This document shows positions 24,697-32,123 of a stretch of 61,456 bases of DNA, piece by piece; position 1 is the stretch's first letter, and every line of letters begins with the position of its first letter. The translations under genes were made by a program, and so were the position numbers. The stretch spans positions 1 to 61,456 of the IMG/VR virus record IMGVR_UViG_3300046559_000466; one strand, 5' to 3'. This stretch comes from a virus. Under the pieces are notes generated by a model. That model had not been told where the DNA came from, searched no databases, and was given only the letters and a program-made list of their open reading frames with translations.

Positions 24697-24983
24697 TCTT
24701 CGACCGTGTCGAGAAAGACAATTTTTTTCACCTCGATATGGCAACCGGGATGACTGGCCTCGAAATCGCGCAGGCTCCTTCGCCACATGAACAACCACTC
24801 GCTCGGCAGAGACACGAGCGCGCAAAGCCTGCCGCGATTGGCGTGATCGACGCCCTGACCGACCTCACTGATCGGGCATACAACGCGGCGCACCATCTCA
24901 AAACAATCGATGTAGCCAACGTTGCTCTCAGGCGTGTTTTCCATCAGCATGTGATAGTCGATGTTGTTGCTGTCGTTTCCCAT
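24693..24983 (-). CDS. Hypothetical protein, 96 aa, HPGCHxEV block
   Basis: Starts MGNDSNNIDYHMLMENTPES behind an AGGAGA site six bases upstream, which supports this start although it overlaps the YkgJ-like gene by 56 bases. C-terminal half LRDFEASHPGCHIEVKK matches the block in the protein at 23430 (FDVAHPGCHFEV). Paralogous domain of unknown function. Confidence 0.68.
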   Translation of the reverse strand: MGNDSNNIDYHMLMENTPESNVGYIDCFEMVRRVVCPISEVGQGVDHANRGRLCALVSLPSEWLFMWRRSLRDFEASHPGCHIEVKKIVFLDTVEE

Positions 24984-25614
24984 GATTGTCTCCTGGCTCC
25001 TTCGTCCACTCTTCGGGTGGTGCGAGGTGGTGCTCGCGATGCATCATCTCACCGCGCGCCTCGATCCAGCCGCCGGTGTCGTTGGCCGATGGCGGCCAGA
25101 GAATGAAGCCATCGGTTTCGCTGTAGCGGATCATTGCGACCACGCCGCCATTTCGCTGGCTTTGCCGTTCCAGGTAGGCACGCAGTGCCGGATCGCGGTG
25201 GGCGTCGGGATAGCCGGGATCGACCCACACCTGGATGGCCGGGACGTTGAACGGCTCGCCACCGCTGTTCGGCACGCAGCGCACGACGTCGGGCATGATG
25301 TCGATGACGTAGTGGCAGCGATCCGGGCGCGGCAGATCGGCCGTGTCGTCGTTGACCAGCCAGAGGCAATTCCAGACCCGACAGCAAAACGGCCGGTTGG
25401 AGTAGATCATGCAGCCCTTGTGGACGCGTTGATGCGGACACCGCGCGCCTGCGCGCTTGGGAAATTCCGGGACCATGCCGACAAAATCATCGGCGGTCGC
25501 GAGGCCCGCGCCGATCATCGCCGGGATTGTTTCACCAACCAGCGGACTCTTGCGCTCGCCTTGCATCGGCAGAAGCTTGCAGCACGCGGTACACTCCCCG
25601 CACCTACGCGACAT
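24928..25614 (-). CDS. YkgJ-like cysteine-cluster protein (putative Fe/Zn binding)
   Basis: 228 residues. Starts MSRRCGECTACCKLLPM with the CxxCxxCC signature at residues 5-12, followed by CPHQRVHKGCMIYSNRPFCC (about 65-85) and RVWNC. These match the YkgJ-type cysteine-cluster family, believed to chelate zinc or iron. Start chosen for GGAG six bases upstream; an in-frame ATG two codons earlier is the alternative. C-terminal part (ILWPPSANDTGGWIEARGEM) has no known motif. Confidence 0.75.
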   Translation of the reverse strand: MSRRCGECTACCKLLPMQGERKSPLVGETIPAMIGAGLATADDFVGMVPEFPKRAGARCPHQRVHKGCMIYSNRPFCCRVWNCLWLVNDDTADLPRPDRCHYVIDIMPDVVRCVPNSGGEPFNVPAIQVWVDPGYPDAHRDPALRAYLERQSQRNGGVVAMIRYSETDGFILWPPSANDTGGWIEARGEMMHREHHLAPPEEWTKEPGDNHGKRQQQHRLSHADGKHA

Positions 25615-26113
25615 ACGCATCTCCGTAAATTTCCTGCGCAGCTTTGACCCACGCCATGCCTGCATCCTTGGCCGTGTCGAAGAGTCCAAGGCCAACGCGC
25701 TGGCCGTGAATGTCCAATGCGGCTCGGAACCGTAGACGGCCCGCTGGCGTCCGATACTGCGACACACCGCGATAGCCTGTGGTGTTGTTCACGCCTTTGC
25801 GACGGTTGAGCACGACCTTCGAATGCGGAAGCTCCCGAAGGTTGCTCCACCGGTTATTCGTCTGATCGCGATCCCGCCTCGAAATCTCGTGACGCGGCCA
25901 TCGACCTCTGACGATCACAAATGCAATCACATGAGCGAGATAATGATGGCCATCGATGTAGAGCCGCCAATAATTTCGTACAGATTTGTTCCCGGCGAAC
26001 CATCTCTTCGGTTGGCGCACGGTCGGCCGCTTCCACCTGAACTGCCCTGTGGTCCGGTCGTAGTCGAGCAGCGCGCGAATGCGCGTGGGGGGTGGACGTT
26101 GCCGCATGGTCAT
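25604..26113 (-). CDS. HNH-like homing endonuclease with AP2 domain, degenerate HNH
   Basis: 169 residues from MTMRQRPPPTRIRALL (start uncertain). The N-terminal part follows the HNH/AP2 homing-nuclease pattern: RTTGQFRWKRP, YLAHVIAFVIVRGRWP and NNRWSNLREL. The expected IDHxNGD metal-binding string is replaced by ISRRDRDQT, so the central Asp-His pair is missing. The AP2 DNA-binding part (TGYRGVSQYRTPAGRLRFRA, about 100-150) is intact. Probably inactive as a nuclease or a DNA-binding relic; probably a mobile insertion in the array. Confidence 0.72.
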   Translation of the reverse strand: MTMRQRPPPTRIRALLDYDRTTGQFRWKRPTVRQPKRWFAGNKSVRNYWRLYIDGHHYLAHVIAFVIVRGRWPRHEISRRDRDQTNNRWSNLRELPHSKVVLNRRKGVNNTTGYRGVSQYRTPAGRLRFRAALDIHGQRVGLGLFDTAKDAGMAWVKAAQEIYGDAYVA

Positions 26114-26168
26114 GCGTCGCGTTCTTGTGCGCGTGTTCGCCAGTCGCCCGATGGCTCTTCGCGCGGTC

Positions 26169-26843
26169 CTACTCCAAATCAACGACGATGTGCATGTCTC
26201 GGGTGATGCGCAGCTTGAGGCCGCTGCGCTTTTCCAACTCGGTCTTGAGCGCGCTGACTTGGCGCAGCATGACTGCGAGCCGAACGCGCAATTGATCGTT
26301 GGTGACGTCGGCGCCGATCTGCAGGCTCTTGTCGGCCTTGGCGGGTGGCGCGGTCGGACTGCCGTTGCCTGTCTTGGCGACAGCGCCAGTGGTCATATTG
26401 GCTGGAAGCCGATGCACCGTGCTGCTGGGCGGACCATCGACCCATGGCGATTGCGCCTTGATCCATTCTGGCGGCATCCCGCCGACGTGAATCTTGCCAT
26501 CCTTGACGCGCGCCGCCACCGCGACGGTGCGGCGCTCAACCTTGGTGAGCTTGGTCGGCACGAACGCGAGGGTCAGCACGATGCTGCGCGGCGACTGCCG
26601 GTAGTTGATTGCGTATGTCCCCGTCTCTTTGCTCTTGGTCGGCTCGATGATGAACCCCTCGTATGGCGAGCCGCGCACCGCGATGCGTGACGGCTCATCG
26701 AGCTTCACCAGCAGCGTGCGCGGCACCACCGCACGCAGGGAAAAATATCCGGCGCTGCTCTTCGGCGTCGAGAACTTGATCTCCGACTCGTGCGCAACGC
26801 CGTTGATGTCCTTGGTGGCCTGAGTGCTCGGCAAGACGGTCAT
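26169..26843 (-). CDS. Hypothetical protein, first gene of the leftward array
   Basis: 224 residues starting MTVLPSTQATKDINGVAHES. Beta-rich N-terminal half (IKFSTPKSSAGYFSLRAVVP), linker rich in Pro/Ser, then a C-terminal helix LRQVSALKTELEKRSGLKLR that could be coiled coil. No recognised domain. It is the promoter-proximal gene of the small-gene array; the putative promoter lies in 26844-26992. Confidence 0.62.
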   Translation of the reverse strand: MTVLPSTQATKDINGVAHESEIKFSTPKSSAGYFSLRAVVPRTLLVKLDEPSRIAVRGSPYEGFIIEPTKSKETGTYAINYRQSPRSIVLTLAFVPTKLTKVERRTVAVAARVKDGKIHVGGMPPEWIKAQSPWVDGPPSSTVHRLPANMTTGAVAKTGNGSPTAPPAKADKSLQIGADVTNDQLRVRLAVMLRQVSALKTELEKRSGLKLRITRDMHIVVDLE

Positions 26844-26992
26844 TGGTTATTTCCCCTTCTGGACGCAACTTCCCCGCATGACAATCTTACGACAGTGTTG
26901 TCTGTGCGCAATGGTTATATCCATCACACGTTCCACGTTATGCGAAATTTTTCGTGACAGGTGGCCAATTTGGCCCGCCGACCGCGAAGTCG
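26844..26992 (-). promoter_or_regulatory. Intergenic promoter/operator region of the leftward array
   Basis: AT-richer than its surroundings. On the minus strand TTGCGC and AAGATT are spaced by 17 bases and could be a sigma70-type promoter. Between them lies ACAGACAACACTGTCGT, containing the dyad GACAnnnnTGTC. Weak evidence; position upstream of the array is the main support. Confidence 0.35.
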
Positions 26993-27379
26993 TTACCATT
27001 CCAGCTTGGACAACGCTGCCGCCGCATCGATGATGATCTTGCAGGCCCGCGCGAGATTCTCCGCGTGCTGTGGCTCTAACAAAATCGTCATGTTGATGCC
27101 GAGGCGTTGCCGCCCGATGTAGCGGACGTATCCCTTTGCTCTGAGACCGGCGAGCCGACGCCGCAACGTCTTGATTGGGATACCGATGTGCTTGGCGAGC
27201 GCAGGCGTGGTGAAGGGCGTCCCATCGGCTTCGGCGATGAAGATCGCGTTGGAGATCGCCGACACTTCGATGGCTTCTGGCAGCGGCAACTCGGGATAGT
27301 AGCTGCTGGCCGCATTCCGCTGCAGGTCCGCCTGCATGCGGAGATAAACGAGTCTCGGCTCGCGGAAGGGAATATCCAT
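26993..27379 (-). CDS. Winged-helix DNA-binding regulator
   Basis: 128 residues starting MDIPFREPRLVYLRMQADLQ. The middle (TPALAKHIGIPIKTLRRRLA, then GLRAKGYVRYIGRQRLGI) is a winged-helix HTH: 'PIKTLRRRLAGLRAKGYV' is a clear recognition helix and wing. The C-terminus is helical. It faces the XRE gene at 27586 across a 206-base gap, an arrangement typical of a regulatory pair. The alternative TTG start 33 bases upstream is less likely. Confidence 0.75.
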   Translation of the reverse strand: MDIPFREPRLVYLRMQADLQRNAASSYYPELPLPEAIEVSAISNAIFIAEADGTPFTTPALAKHIGIPIKTLRRRLAGLRAKGYVRYIGRQRLGINMTILLEPQHAENLARACKIIIDAAAALSKLEW

Positions 27380-27450
27380 TGGCCGCCCCAAACAGACGAG
27401 CGTCGGTAACAAATTCCGTGCCGTCGCAATTGCGATAGATCAACATCCTA

Positions 27451-27463
27451 AACATTGTATGTT
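27451..27463. promoter_or_regulatory. Palindromic operator candidate between two regulators
   Basis: AACATTGTATGTT is a perfect 5-bp-arm palindrome with three-base spacer in the gap between the leftward winged-helix gene and the rightward XRE gene. TTGCGA (27429 area) lies about one promoter spacing to the left on the plus strand. Binding by either regulator is inference. Confidence 0.4.
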
Positions 27464-27585
27464 CATATCGCGAAACGTGTGCTGTGCCAACATCCACGTA
27501 CCGCGTGGCGCCTAGCCAGATAATGTCTATTGAATGGATATTTCCTTCCCGAGTACCTTCGATTCCGGCGGGAGGTGCCGAAATT

Positions 27586-27798
27586 GTGGGCAAGACACGG
27601 CTATACATCGGGGAGTGGCGCGCCGTGCGCGGCATGACCCAGGCGCGGCTTAGCCAGCTTCTGCGGGTTACTCCGATGACGGTTTCCCGCTGGGAGCGCG
27701 GCGCTACGCCATTGATCCGGCGACTCGAACAGGTCGCCAAGGCTCTGCATGTCGAGGTCATCGATCTGTTTTCGCTCCCGCGAAAGCGACGGCGGTAA
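27586..27798 (+). CDS. Small XRE/Cro-type repressor
   Basis: 70 residues from a GTG with GGAGG ten bases upstream; a longer frame from 27484 lacks such a site. The protein is a single HTH domain: YIGEWRAVRGMTQARLSQLL and RVTPMTVSRWERG (recognition helix MTVSRWERG). Ends with basic PRKRRR. It ends exactly where the convergent gene 27799 ends, with no spacer. Probably partners the winged-helix gene opposite it. Confidence 0.8.
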   Translation: MGKTRLYIGEWRAVRGMTQARLSQLLRVTPMTVSRWERGATPLIRRLEQVAKALHVEVIDLFSLPRKRRR

Positions 27799-28347
27799 TC
27801 ACCAGCAGCACTCCGGTGTCCCGTGTGGGTAGTGGCCCACGCGGCGGACCTGCCCGCCGCCGTGGGCCGCGTAGGTGTTCTTGGCCGGGACCGGATCGAC
27901 ATGCACCGGCGCGCGTGGCCAGCGCAGCCGCGACTTGTCCACCAATGCCGTGCCGACGTACCAACAGCGCCGCCCATCGATCTCGCGCCACATCCACCGA
28001 ACAGTGCTCTTGTCGGGGCCGCTCGCGCAGATGATCGGGTGACTCTGTGCTGGCGGCTTGAGCTTCGGCATCGGCGGTTGCAGCGGGACCGGCCTGGGCG
28101 GCGTCGGCGGCGGCTCGTCGGCCGCCGCCCAGGCGTTGACGAAGCTCGCCGCGTCGAACGCGCTCGGTGCGGCGAGATCGTGCGGCCAGCGGTCCTCGAT
28201 TGGACCGCCGTGCGCAAGCTGCGGGTTGAGCAAGCTGGCCACGATCACGATCACCATGGCGAACGCGATCCAGGCGACCACCTCGGCGGCGATGCTCGCG
28301 TAGAACAGCGCGAGCACCAACCGCTGATCGGTGCGGGAGCGGGACAT
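27799..28347 (-). CDS. Membrane-anchored protein with periplasmic Cys domain
   Basis: 182 residues. Hydrophobic span at about residues 11-40 (YASIAAEVVAWIAFAMVIVI), Pro-rich linker (PPPTPPRPVPLQPPMPKLKP), then a C-terminal domain with IICASGPDKSTVRWMWREID and RCWYVG. The 'WREIDGRRCWYVG' string is familiar from Bradyrhizobium membrane proteins (recalled). GGAG upstream. The stop abuts the convergent XRE gene stop. Confidence 0.68.
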   Translation of the reverse strand: MSRSRTDQRLVLALFYASIAAEVVAWIAFAMVIVIVASLLNPQLAHGGPIEDRWPHDLAAPSAFDAASFVNAWAAADEPPPTPPRPVPLQPPMPKLKPPAQSHPIICASGPDKSTVRWMWREIDGRRCWYVGTALVDKSRLRWPRAPVHVDPVPAKNTYAAHGGGQVRRVGHYPHGTPECCW

Positions 28348-28359
28348 CGCCCCACTCCA

Positions 28360-28911
28360 TCAACTGGCGACACCGTCGCTGTGCGCGGTAGCTCCTTCGC
28401 GGCGGGCGAGCGTTCCGAGTTGCTCGGCGATGGCGTCGAGATCAGGGGTCGCGGCGGGCGTCGGTTCGCCCGTCTCGGCATGGACGTGCGCGGCCGTCTC
28501 GACCTCCTGGGGTGGCGGCGGGGGCTGCGGCTGGTCGCGATGCTCGACCGAACGCTGCATCACCCTGGCGGCCTCGGCGCACGTCGTGACGACCCTGACG
28601 TAGTTGGCCAGCCGTTCGTTGGCGACCACGCCAGAATGGCGCACCCGCCTCGCCGCCTCGCGCAGGACGTCGGCTACCTCGCGCCCGGCCTCTTCGACTT
28701 GGTCGGCGGTGCGCTCGATCTGCTCGGCCGACATCGAGGTGATGTCGTCCACGTTCTGCAGGGTGTGGGTGCCAAGCTCGTGCGGGCCTGCGTGAGGCTT
28801 TGGCGCGTAGTGCTGCACCTCGGGCGGTGGGGCGGGCGGATAGGGCGGCGGCTCGACACGCGCCTGGGCGGCCTTCCCGTTGCCATTGCGGCCTAAGCTG
28901 AGCATCGACAT
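28360..28911 (-). CDS. Hypothetical Pro-rich/coiled-coil protein
   Basis: 183 residues starting MSMLSLGRNGNGKAAQARVE behind GGAGGA. Pro-rich segment near 20-35, long helical middle (SAEQIERTADQVEEAGREVA), second Pro run near 125, acidic C-terminus. Probably a coiled-coil oligomer. Function unknown. Confidence 0.65.
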   Translation of the reverse strand: MSMLSLGRNGNGKAAQARVEPPPYPPAPPPEVQHYAPKPHAGPHELGTHTLQNVDDITSMSAEQIERTADQVEEAGREVADVLREAARRVRHSGVVANERLANYVRVVTTCAEAARVMQRSVEHRDQPQPPPPPQEVETAAHVHAETGEPTPAATPDLDAIAEQLGTLARREGATAHSDGVAS

Positions 28912-28968
28912 TGGCAGTCCTCCTTCGCTGGTGTGAACCCGTTGAGCGGGAGAACGAAAGGGGGAAAA

Positions 28969-29096
28969 ACGTTGGAATTCGACTTTCCAACGGGCCAACG
29001 GCGGCTAGATTTTTCAAAGACTTAGTCCAAATTGGCGATTTGGCTGGGCCTTTGATTCATCTAGAGAATCTTGCTCCGTTGGAAATCCGTTGGAAA
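28969..29096. repeat. CCGTTGGAAA elements (four copies)
   Basis: Copies at 28969-28978 (ACGTTGGAAT), 28984-28993 (inverted), 29076-29085 and 29087-29096. The last two are 11 bases apart, on the same DNA face. A CCAACGG remnant follows the inverted copy. Confidence 0.6.
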
Positions 29097-29130
29097 CCCG
29101 TGTTCCCCCTTCCGTCCTACTCCGACGAGA

Positions 29131-29151
29131 CTCCTAGGAGACTCCTAGGAG
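29131..29151. repeat. Tandem pair of a 10-bp palindrome
   Basis: CTCCTAGGAG occurs at 29131-29140 and 29142-29151 (second copy's last base G), separated by one A. Each is self-complementary. A two-site operator or integrase/excisionase site is plausible. Confidence 0.6.
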
Positions 29152-29204
29152 TTGTCTCACTTCGTGTTTCTCCCAATGATCTCAGTGACGTCCGCGTTCT
29201 CTCA

Positions 29205-29237
29205 ACTAATCCGGACTAATCCGGACTAATCCGGACT
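29205..29237. repeat. 10-bp tandem repeat ending in the integrase stop region
   Basis: Three and a third copies of CCGGACTAAT (29205-29237). The unit overlaps the last codons and stop of the leftward integrase gene, so the last three residues (SPD) and the stop are encoded by the repeat. Confidence 0.8.
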
Positions 29238-30557
29238 CGCCTTTTTGCGCGCCGCAACGCGCTTGGTGAGCACATGCTTGGCGTTCTCCATGTGCTCGCG
29301 CTTGTAGCCACGCGTCTGTTCGGCAGTGCCATGCGTGGCGACCCTTTGGGTGCGCCCGCTCTCGACGCCAGCGTCGTCTGCCTCGGTGATCGCGCCCGCG
29401 CGGGCATCCCGGTTCTGCACGGCCTTGGGAATGCCAGCCGCGTTGGCCACCCGTCGCCATTTTTCATGGTACGCAGAACGGTCATAGGGACGCCCCGTCA
29501 TCTCGTTGATCACCACCGGCCCGATGCGTTGCTCGCGCGGAATCCGTTCCAGCCACGCCTTCGCCAGGGGCGACGCATTCAGGTAGGCCATGGCGGTCTT
29601 CTTGCCCTTGCTCTTCGATGTCGGCTTTTTTAACTCGAACGTCACCGGATCGAGGTGTGTGCCCCAGGTCAGCCCGCGCCATTGGTAGCCGTCGCGCACC
29701 AGCGTGCCGTTCGCAGACTTCTCGACCGGCCACCACTGGCCGATGATGTCGGCCTGCCGCACGCCCGCCTCGAATTGCAGGACCGTGCCGAGCGCCAGCG
29801 AAAAATACGGTTTGCCATTCCATCGCATTTTGTCAGCCGCTGCGCAGAACGTTAGCAGTTGCTTGTGTGTGAGTTGCTCGTCGCGGCGCTCCGGGTTGGG
29901 GAAGCGGAACGGACTCCCTAGGCCGCCACCGGTCAGAATCAAAGCTAGCCTGTCGCAGCCTTCGATCCCGACCGTGAGGCCAAACTTCACCAGCCGCGTG
30001 AACTGCCCCATCGCGTTCTTGCCACGCGCGATCCGCTCAGGACCGCCCTCTCGATCCGGCTCGATCAAATGGTCGTACCATTGCCAGATTTGCTCGCCCG
30101 TGATGTTGACGAGCACGCGCGGGCCGACGAAATCGTAAAGTATCTTGTTCTGGTCGAGATACATTTTGCGCGAGTTGAACTTCACGCCAGTCGGCGTCTT
30201 CGAGTCTGGATTGTACGGTCGATTGATCGGCGACGCCGGGCTTGTCTCGTAGGCCCGAATGAGTCCCGCGACCGTCCCGTCGCAACGCGCGGCCACTTTC
30301 ACGTTCGCGCGGTCGGCCGATCCCTGCCACTCGCGCATCGTGTTGGTCAGGTGACGGCACAACGCAGCGAGCGCCTCGGGCTTGGCGTCGTCGGCGAGCT
30401 TCACCGACTTGGGCCGGTAGCCAGCCTTCACGGCTTTCTTGGCGGCGACCCAAATGGGAATACGTTTTCCTCCTGCCCGCTCGCGCCACTCAAGTCCTGG
30501 GGCGTCGAGGGTGTTGGCGTCGGCTTCGGTGGCAGTCTTGGTTTCTGCTTTGGCCAT
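29226..30557 (-). CDS. int: Tyrosine recombinase / phage integrase
   Basis: 443 residues. Catalytic residues recognised: R267 in GVRQADIIG, R386 in NRDARAGAITEADDAG, H409 in THGTAEQTRGY and the nucleophile Y418. The first position of the usual HxxR box is Arg (R383), a substitution seen in related alphaproteobacterial integrases as I recall them. N-terminal arm-binding region about 1-90, core-binding about 90-210. Overlaps the upstream Xis-like frame by 130 bases, so the precise start is uncertain. Catalyses site-specific integration and, with Xis, excision. Confidence 0.88.
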   Translation of the reverse strand: MAKAETKTATEADANTLDAPGLEWRERAGGKRIPIWVAAKKAVKAGYRPKSVKLADDAKPEALAALCRHLTNTMREWQGSADRANVKVAARCDGTVAGLIRAYETSPASPINRPYNPDSKTPTGVKFNSRKMYLDQNKILYDFVGPRVLVNITGEQIWQWYDHLIEPDREGGPERIARGKNAMGQFTRLVKFGLTVGIEGCDRLALILTGGGLGSPFRFPNPERRDEQLTHKQLLTFCAAADKMRWNGKPYFSLALGTVLQFEAGVRQADIIGQWWPVEKSANGTLVRDGYQWRGLTWGTHLDPVTFELKKPTSKSKGKKTAMAYLNASPLAKAWLERIPREQRIGPVVINEMTGRPYDRSAYHEKWRRVANAAGIPKAVQNRDARAGAITEADDAGVESGRTQRVATHGTAEQTRGYKREHMENAKHVLTKRVAARKKASPD

Positions 30558-30799
30558 CTTTCAGGTCCGTCTACCTTGAGTGAAGTGTTGCCCGGCGCGC
30601 ATCCATTGCGCCGGTCGAAGAACATGCGAACCGCCGGGAGATATCGGCCGCCCATGAGCGGGTCGATCTTGGGCAAGCCCTCGCGTTCAAGCAGCACCGC
30701 TTTCTCGCGCCAATCGCGAAGGTGGCCGGGACCAAGGACCATTTCCGAAATCTGGTCTTCGGTCCCGTACAACGCTGGCTCTCGGGCGCGTGCCGCCAT
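30428..30799 (-). CDS. Excisionase-like small DNA-binding protein
   Basis: 123 residues starting MAAR after GGGAG. Residues about 13-60 (DQISEMVLGPGHLRDWREKA, then PLMGGRYLPAVRMFFDRRNG) have the winged-helix pattern of phage proteins that lie just upstream of an integrase, where they act in excision. The C-terminal 60 residues are Pro/Lys-rich and overlap the integrase in another frame. Assignment as Xis is by position and pattern. Confidence 0.6.
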   Translation of the reverse strand: MAARAREPALYGTEDQISEMVLGPGHLRDWREKAVLLEREGLPKIDPLMGGRYLPAVRMFFDRRNGCAPGNTSLKVDGPERWPKQKPRLPPKPTPTPSTPQDLSGASGQEENVFPFGSPPRKP

Positions 30800-30803
30800 C
30801 GGC

Positions 30804-31031
30804 CTACTCCCTCACATTGATACCATGCGAGTCGTTGAGATGGAAATATCCATGCGTTGCCGAACCATGGCTCAACTCTTGGCCGACTTGGCCGTTTGAT
30901 GGCTTCCGCGATTTCACCGGATGCATCTTCGAACCTGCTGCCCTCCGGAATCGCGGCTTGTAGCGCCTTGCACGCTCGCCCGTTGCCATCGCGGCTGCGG
31001 GTGAAGTCGGCAGCAGGTAACCTCGCCTCAT
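30804..31031 (-). CDS. Doubtful 75-aa basic ORF
   Basis: Starts MRRGYLLPTSPAAAMATGER with an ATGA overlap to the upstream stop, and ends four bases before the Xis-like start. The Arg/Lys/Ser-rich sequence has no fold-like pattern, so the overlap is the only support. Confidence 0.35.
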   Translation of the reverse strand: MRRGYLLPTSPAAAMATGERARRYKPRFRRAAGSKMHPVKSRKPSNGQVGQELSHGSATHGYFHLNDSHGINVRE

Positions 31032-31240
31032 CCCTCGGCACGAAACAGCTTGGCGCGAACAGCGCAGTCTTTCGCCTCAAGCAGCTTGCGCAACGCGACG
31101 GTGCGCTCGGGATTGCGCGGCAGCGTGTCTACGATCTGCTTGGCAAGCCCGGCGAACGGCGCACTGATCTCGCGCAATTCTGGCTTCAAGTGCTCGAACG
31201 TGAAGAACTGCAGCATCGGCTCGTGATTGTTGTTCGGCAT
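31028..31240 (-). CDS. Hypothetical protein, MPNNNHEPMLQFF family
   Basis: 70 residues, MPNNNHEPMLQFFTFEHLKP, then VDTLPRNPERTVALRKLLEA and KDCAVRA. A very conserved small-protein family in Rhizobiales phages and prophages (recalled). The start at 31240 matches those homologues; the frame is open further upstream. Function unknown. Confidence 0.75.
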   Translation of the reverse strand: MPNNNHEPMLQFFTFEHLKPELREISAPFAGLAKQIVDTLPRNPERTVALRKLLEAKDCAVRAKLFRAEG

Positions 31241-31254
31241 GGCTGTTCCCCGAT

Positions 31255-31848
31255 CTAGAGCCGCGTCGAGAGCGCCGCGCGCTCGACCTCGGTGAGATTC
31301 CACATCGCGCAGATCACCCACAGATCGCCCTTGCCGATCCGCCGCAGCAGGTACGGGTCACGCGGCGCGATGCGGGTCCACTCGGCTTCCCACAGGATGT
31401 GATAGTTGGCCTGACCGCGCGCCGGGCGCAGATGCACCGGCACGCCCGGCACCAGCGCGGTGGCGCGCCATATCTCGCGCGTGGCGGCGAACGACCCGCG
31501 CGGGAAGCGGAAGTAGGCGCGCTGCGTCAGCCACTCGCGCGTGTCGTCGCCGCCCCTGTAGCCCTTCTCCTTGCGCCCATCGAACACCGCCGCCCCGCTC
31601 GCATAGACGCGGCAGTCGCACGTCGTCGCGTTCATCGGCGCAATGGCGAGCCTGGGCAAGCCTTCGGCGTTGAGGCCCGCCGCCTTGATGCTCTCCAATG
31701 CCTTGATGAGCAGCCGCCCCTGCGCCAGCAACTGATAGGCGCGCAGGCACTCGTGATCGATCCGCTCAGAATGGTGGAGGTGCTGCTTGTACTTCCGATA
31801 GAGATCGCGCGCCTCGCTGGGCGGCATCTTCACGCTGACGGTTTCCAT
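31255..31848 (-). CDS. Hypothetical phage protein, 197 aa
   Basis: Starts METVSVKMPPSEARDLYRKY. Helical N-terminal half (QHLHHSERIDHECLRAYQLL), then a beta-rich domain with ATTCDCRVYASGAAVF, PRGSFAATREIWRA and LLRRIGKGDLWVICAMWNLT. No recognised fold. Its neighbours are the 57-aa gene upstream and the small conserved gene downstream. Confidence 0.65.
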   Translation of the reverse strand: METVSVKMPPSEARDLYRKYKQHLHHSERIDHECLRAYQLLAQGRLLIKALESIKAAGLNAEGLPRLAIAPMNATTCDCRVYASGAAVFDGRKEKGYRGGDDTREWLTQRAYFRFPRGSFAATREIWRATALVPGVPVHLRPARGQANYHILWEAEWTRIAPRDPYLLRRIGKGDLWVICAMWNLTEVERAALSTRL

Positions 31849-31949
31849 GTCCTGTCTCCATCATTTTTGGTCCGCTGCCGCTCGCCCCAGCAGCGGGTCG
31901 TTTCGGGGATGGTGATTGGCGGCAAGCCCGATTCGATTTTGATGATCAC

Positions 31950-32123
31950 TCACTCATGTTTTCTCTCGACCATGATGTTCGCTCGCCTGATCGTCTCGTC
32001 CTTGCGCTTTTCCGTTTGCGCCATCAGGCGGCCCCATACGACCCGACGAACGTGGAAGCCGTTGCGCTGCTGGCGGCCGATGGCCCACGCCCGGTAGTTG
32101 GCCGCGAATTGCAACGCGCTCAT
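31950..32123 (-). CDS. 57-aa basic protein
   Basis: MSALQFAANYRAWAIGRQQR, then VRRVVWGRLMAQTEKRKDET; basic helix. ATG overlaps the stop of the 189-aa gene (ATGA). About 100 bases separate it from the next gene downstream. Confidence 0.58.
   Translation of the reverse strand: MSALQFAANYRAWAIGRQQRNGFHVRRVVWGRLMAQTEKRKDETIRRANIMVERKHE

Larger units (their letters stand above)
28912..29225. other. Repeat-rich non-coding region beside the integrase (candidate attP/regulatory)
   Basis: No gene. Holds four CCGTTGGAA-type elements, two copies of the 10-bp palindrome CTCCTAGGAG and most of a 10-bp tandem repeat that runs into the 3' end of the integrase gene. Such clusters beside an integrase often bind the integrase or accessory proteins, but no core site can be defined from this window alone. 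Confidence 0.45.

Noticed and set aside
26847-28217. 456-codon minus-strand frame
   Set aside because: Antisense to or out of phase with the winged-helix, XRE and membrane-protein genes, and extremely Arg/Ser/Thr-rich; shadow frame.
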